Of a stretch of DNA of 64,000 nucleotides, positions 61,324 through 64,000 are shown piece by piece (position 1 is the first letter of the stretch; every line of letters begins with the position of its first letter). This DNA is from Streptomyces sp. NRRL WC-3742 (GTDB lineage: Bacteria; Actinomycetota; Actinomycetes; Streptomycetales; Streptomycetaceae), in assembly GCF_000720635.1 (NCBI RefSeq), contig NZ_JOCF01000022.1, positions 27,181 through 91,180 of the forward strand. Direction: 5' to 3'. Below the pieces are notes generated by a model. The model did not search any database. It was not told the origin of the DNA and was given only the letters and a program-made list of their open reading frames with translations. The position numbers were made by a program, and so were the translations under genes.

Positions 61324-62174
61324 TCGGTGATCCGCCCTTCCTCGAAGGCCCGGTCGGTGCGGTTGATCTGTCGGGTCCGCAAGGTGTCGATCTTGTCCGC
61401 CAAGGTGTTGATGTTGACGTTGCCGGAGACCTGAATGCCGCTCGGAGGCGGCGGGGTCGTCCTGCGCTCTTCTCCTTCCTCCTGGAGGGACGGCACCTGG
61501 GGCTCCTCCAGGTACTGGGCGACCACGCTGGGGCTGAGTCTCGGCACGTGGACCCACGCCGTTCGGGTGAACCCCTTGCCCGCCACGGTGGCGGGCGCCG
61601 GGAGGAAGTCGCGCTCCGGCAGAAGCCTGCTCCGGCGGGCCAGAACTACCCGCCGGTACATCTCGTCGGACAGCACGAGGGCGGTGTAACTCCCGTGGGC
61701 GCTCGCGGCGGCGATGCCTGCTCGGACGGCGTCGCTGTCGACGAACCGTGCCACATCGTTGATGGCGTCCGCGAGGTTGCTCTCGGGCATGGGGCCGACG
61801 TGCACGCTCACCCGGACGAGCAGCGGCGGGTCCTCACGCTGACGCTGCTGCTCGTAGCCGTGCAACTCCTCGTCCAGCAGACGGATGAGCGGGTCGACCA
61901 GCCGCCAGGTCCGGGCCGGCGGAAGCACGAGAATGCAGCCGTCGCCGGTGTTCTGGCGGTACGTCGGGCTCTTCCACTCCGCGAGAAGGTCGCTCCGCGT
62001 GAATGCCGACTCCAGAGCGTCGTCCAGGGCACGACGCAGGAAGGGCTGGCGGTGTTCGGGGGCTTTGCTGAAGTCCTTGATGTCAACCGCGATGAGCGTG
62101 TGTTCGGGTGGCAGGTCCCAGGGATGGGCCGCAACGGTGCTGTTCATGGAGTGGGTCCGTTTCTGGTCGGTCAC
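61320..62174 (-). CDS. Class III nucleotide cyclase-like protein (Pycsar-type cyclase candidate)
   Basis: A 284-residue protein with a class III (adenylate/guanylate-like) cyclase fold: AVDIKDFS gives the first metal Asp (D31), NTGDGCILVLP the second (D78), and VRVSVHVGPMPESN the beta5-loop; the overall pattern is that of bacterial anti-phage PycC and related cyclases. After the domain (to about 215) comes a Pro-rich linker and GNVNINTLADKIDTLRTRQI (251-270), similar to an element in the NTPase-like neighbour. GTG at 62174 lies 15 nt after the effector stop; ATG at 62147 is an alternative. Product (cCMP, cUMP or other) cannot be read from sequence. Confidence 0.85.
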   Translation of the reverse strand: MTDQKRTHSMNSTVAAHPWDLPPEHTLIAVDIKDFSKAPEHRQPFLRRALDDALESAFTRSDLLAEWKSPTYRQNTGDGCILVLPPARTWRLVDPLIRLLDEELHGYEQQRQREDPPLLVRVSVHVGPMPESNLADAINDVARFVDSDAVRAGIAAASAHGSYTALVLSDEMYRRVVLARRSRLLPERDFLPAPATVAGKGFTRTAWVHVPRLSPSVVAQYLEEPQVPSLQEEGEERRTTPPPPSGIQVSGNVNINTLADKIDTLRTRQINRTDRAFEEGRITE

Positions 62175-62189
62175 ATCGGTGAGCTGCCG

Positions 62190-62816
62190 TCAGCCTGCCT
62201 GCACTACGGAGATCATCATCGCTGGCAGCGCGGCCAGCGTGACCCCGATCCCGCCCAGGACCAGTGAGCATCGCACCCGGACATGCTTCTTCCAGGCGAT
62301 TCGGGAGAGCACCACCAGTTGGCGGCTCAGCGCCGGCAGCAGGTCCTGCTCGGAGAGTGCCTCGGTCAGCTCGTCGGCGCTCCAGTGCCTCAGATGACCG
62401 AAGTAGATGACATCGTTCCGCCGGTCATCGTTCCGCCGGTCATCGGTGTCGCCACGAGGGCCGATCCGGGGGGCGACCGCCGCGATGGCGAAGACGAGAG
62501 CGGTGGCGACGAGTACCGCGCTGAACCAGAGGCACACCGCGGTGACGGTCTGCCTCCCCGCCGAGTGCGTCCCAGGGGGCGGCGTGGTCTGCGCGACGCC
62601 CGCAATCGCCACCAGGGCGGCGGTTTCGAGGCTCAGGGCGAACGATGCCTTGACGTCCACCCGGCCGATCCACTCGGACAGCGAGCTGTGGATTCGCCAG
62701 GCCGTGTCGAGTCCACCGGCGACGGCGACGGCGACCGGAACGTCGGCGCCCGGAACGTCGGCGCCCGAGCGCCCCGGGAACGAGTGGCGGTCGGATTCGA
62801 TGGTCGGGGCGCTCAT
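62190..62816 (-). CDS. Pycsar effector-like (DUF5706/PycTM) membrane protein
   Basis: A 208-residue protein with hydrophobic segments at about 57-76, 92-115 and 184-204. WIGRVDVKASFALSLETAAL is the family's opening (W..xD.KAs), and NDVIYFGHLRHWSADELTEA, LLPALSRQLVVLSRIAWKKH is the conserved cytosolic block of Pycsar TM effectors in actinobacteria. Such effectors are thought to perforate or depolarise the membrane when a cyclic pyrimidine nucleotide binds. A 15-bp direct duplication encodes DRRND twice at 124-133. GGGAG lies 7 nt before the ATG at 62816. It is the first gene of the operon. Confidence 0.85.
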   Translation of the reverse strand: MSAPTIESDRHSFPGRSGADVPGADVPVAVAVAGGLDTAWRIHSSLSEWIGRVDVKASFALSLETAALVAIAGVAQTTPPPGTHSAGRQTVTAVCLWFSAVLVATALVFAIAAVAPRIGPRGDTDDRRNDDRRNDVIYFGHLRHWSADELTEALSEQDLLPALSRQLVVLSRIAWKKHVRVRCSLVLGGIGVTLAALPAMMISVVQAG

Positions 62817-62979
62817 GCGGTTCTCCCGTTCGGTCGATTTCCGGGCCGGTCCGCGGTGCGGCGACCGGCTGATCATCTTTGTACGCGAGGCGGAGGGGGC
62901 CGTCTGCGTCAAACTGCGCAGAGGGAAGAAGCAGAGGGAACGAGAGACCGGCTACGCCGACGTACGAGGGGAGTGGGAG
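62817..62979. promoter_or_regulatory. Divergent promoter region of the Pycsar-like operon and Crp gene
   Basis: 163 bp between start codons. It must hold both promoters. I see no convincing Crp-type TGTGA-N6-TCACA palindrome. Partly A-rich tracts (GAGAGGGAAGAAGCAGAGGG on the plus strand) precede the Crp-type gene. Confidence 0.45.
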
Positions 62980-63645
62980 ATGGCCGGATCGCCGTTGCCC
63001 GAGGAGTGGGGACGCCTGATCAGGTCTGTCGGCCAGGAGGTGCGCTGGCGGCCTGGCGAGCTCCTGATGCGCGAGGGTGATACCGCCGATCGAGTGGTTC
63101 TCCCGCAGAGTGGGTTGGCGAAGGTCACCTCGGTCTCCACGACCGGTTTCACCAGCCTCTTCGCGCTGCGCGGACCGGATGAACTGCTCGGTGAGCTGTC
63201 CTGCGTGGACGGTGGGCCCCGGTCGGCGACGGCGACGGCGATGGGAGAGGTGAAGGGGACGGCCGTACCGGCGCCCAGATTCACCGCCCTCATGGAGGAG
63301 CACGGTGGGCTCGCGTTGGCCGTGCTGCGGTGCGTGGCCGAACGGCTGCGGGAATCCGACGTCGGCCGGGCGGACCTCGGCGCGCTGCCGACGGTCGCAC
63401 GTACGGCACTGGTCCTCGCGAGGCTCTCCCAGAGCTATGGGGCCCCGGTAGCGGGGGACCTCGCGGCACGGCGCCTGGTCATCAACCAGCAGGAGCTCGC
63501 CGGAGCGGTAGGCGCCTCTCGCGAGTCGGTGGTCCGTGTCCTGCGTGTCCTCACGGACTGCCGCCTGGTCACCGTTTCGCGAGGACAGATCGTGGTTCGA
63601 GACCCCGCAGTACTCCTGCGCTGGCCCGGCGTCGAGTCCCGCTGA
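62980..63645 (+). CDS. Crp/Fnr-family cyclic-nucleotide-binding regulator
   Basis: A 221-residue regulator. The cNMP-binding barrel (about 10-120) has FALRGPDELLGELSCVDGGP RSATATA, the phosphate-binding cassette pattern G-E-L...RSATATA of cyclic-nucleotide binders. A long dimer helix and a C-terminal winged helix (INQQELAGAVGASRESVVRV, LRVLTDCRLVTVSRGQIVV) follow. ATG at 62980 with GAGGGGAG upstream. It is divergent from the Pycsar-like operon and could read the same cyclic nucleotide that activates the effector; that link is inference. Confidence 0.88.
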   Translation: MAGSPLPEEWGRLIRSVGQEVRWRPGELLMREGDTADRVVLPQSGLAKVTSVSTTGFTSLFALRGPDELLGELSCVDGGPRSATATAMGEVKGTAVPAPRFTALMEEHGGLALAVLRCVAERLRESDVGRADLGALPTVARTALVLARLSQSYGAPVAGDLAARRLVINQQELAGAVGASRESVVRVLRVLTDCRLVTVSRGQIVVRDPAVLLRWPGVESR

Positions 63646-64000
63646 GTCCCGCCGGGACCAGCCGCTTTGCTGTGGAACGCGCCGCCCGGACCTCGCCATT
63701 TGTTTTGGGCGTGAAGGAGGAGTACTGTCGCCGAGTCGCCTCAGCGGCCACCCCACTTCGACAGCCCATGCAGATGGGTCTCGTCGGCGTTCCTGCCAAT
63801 CGGCTGGGGCGTGAATTTCGGGAGAATCCCGGAATGCGCTAATGTGGTGGACGTCGCGAAAAGCGGCCCCGGCCAGTTCGGGAAATCGGATGAATGAAAC
63901 TCCGGTAAACGGAGCGGAAAGCATCTGGTAAGCTGGAAACACGAAAGAACGAAGCGCCCGGAGGGCCCGCTGGAAGGCGGTCCGAAGGAAGCGTCCGTTC
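63646..64000 (+). promoter_or_regulatory. rRNA operon promoter and leader (start of rrn, gene beyond window)
   Basis: 355 bp without a gene. The last 80 bp match the streptomycete rRNA leader: TGGAAACACGAA, GAAGCGCCCGGAGGGC and GGAAGCGTCCGTTC, which in known operons continues with CTTGAGAACTCAACAGCGTGCC before 16S rRNA. TAAGCT (63929-63934) and TAATGT (63840-63845) are candidate -10 boxes of tandem promoters, with weak -35 elements. An inverted repeat CTCCGGTAAACGGAG lies at about 63900-63914. So a 16S-23S-5S operon begins just right of the window. Confidence 0.8.

Noticed and set aside
59035..61557. Longer form of the NTPase-like gene starting at 61557
   Set aside because: The extra N-terminus is out-of-frame sequence of the cyclase gene; the GTG at 61323 in a GTGA overlap fits an operon.

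Overview
The window is chromosomal DNA from a high-G+C actinomycete, most likely a Streptomycetaceae member (Streptomyces or Kitasatospora). The evidence is strong third-position G+C in every real gene, frequent GTG/TTG starts, several apparently leaderless genes, a mycothiol-type DsbA-fold nitroreductase, an F420-type nitroreductase-fold (DDN) protein, DUF421/DUF1918/DUF5997/DUF6461-type actinobacterial families, and a right edge that reads into the conserved leader of a streptomycete rRNA operon. No tRNA, CRISPR array, insertion sequence or intact prophage was seen.

Layout. 1-9.1 kb: a partial gene at the edge, a small membrane protein, a group II PLP decarboxylase, a Cys-rich secreted protein, then nitrogen/amino-sugar genes (asnB, glmS, glsA). 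9.1-23.2 kb: accessory genes and small regulators (YafY/WYL, AraC), two DinB-like proteins, an HPP membrane protein, DUF4389/DUF4328 proteins and a secreted tripeptidyl-aminopeptidase. This part carries several deletion scars: a MocR-type regulator and an enoyl-CoA hydratase that both lost their 5' ends at one junction, an ankyrin fragment, and a 9-codon gene stub behind an intact operator. 23.2-35.9 kb: Rv2466c-like nitroreductase, FtsH, NadE, a GT1 glycosyltransferase, an HNH-like lipoprotein, the DUF5997/LysR-substrate-domain pair, DUF421, a rhomboid-like protein, a cytochrome P450 and an amidase.

36-46 kb: a regulatory-rich gap with a DasR-box-like palindrome, a type III PLP amino-acid decarboxylase, a MerR/oxidoreductase pair, a broken XRE-NTPase gene, and a 1201-residue Ser/Thr kinase with an nSTAND-like module, one membrane segment and a WD40-like propeller region. 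46-59 kb: TetR-controlled detoxification and amine genes (VOC protein, F420-type nitroreductase with twin operators, tandem agmatine deiminases behind a TetR gene and operator), an FMN glutamate-synthase-type enzyme, a lipase, a YrdC/Sua5 protein, a GH1 beta-glucosidase and an isochorismatase/GlxA-like pair.

59-63.6 kb holds the most striking locus. A three-gene, tightly coupled minus-strand operon encodes a small multi-TM protein resembling the Pycsar effector family (DUF5706/PycTM), a class III nucleotide-cyclase-like protein, and a 762-residue NTPase-like protein whose P-loop lacks the lysine. A Crp/Fnr-type cyclic-nucleotide-binding regulator is divergently transcribed. The cyclase and the NTPase-like protein share a short NI-x-x-LA-x-x-I-x-x-L element that may tether them. 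I read this as a Pycsar-like cyclic-nucleotide defence system with additional sensor/regulator parts, sitting directly upstream of an rRNA operon. Many genes are separated by well-formed bidirectional hairpins, and several gaps carry short tandem repeats with 12, 13 or 17-bp periods.
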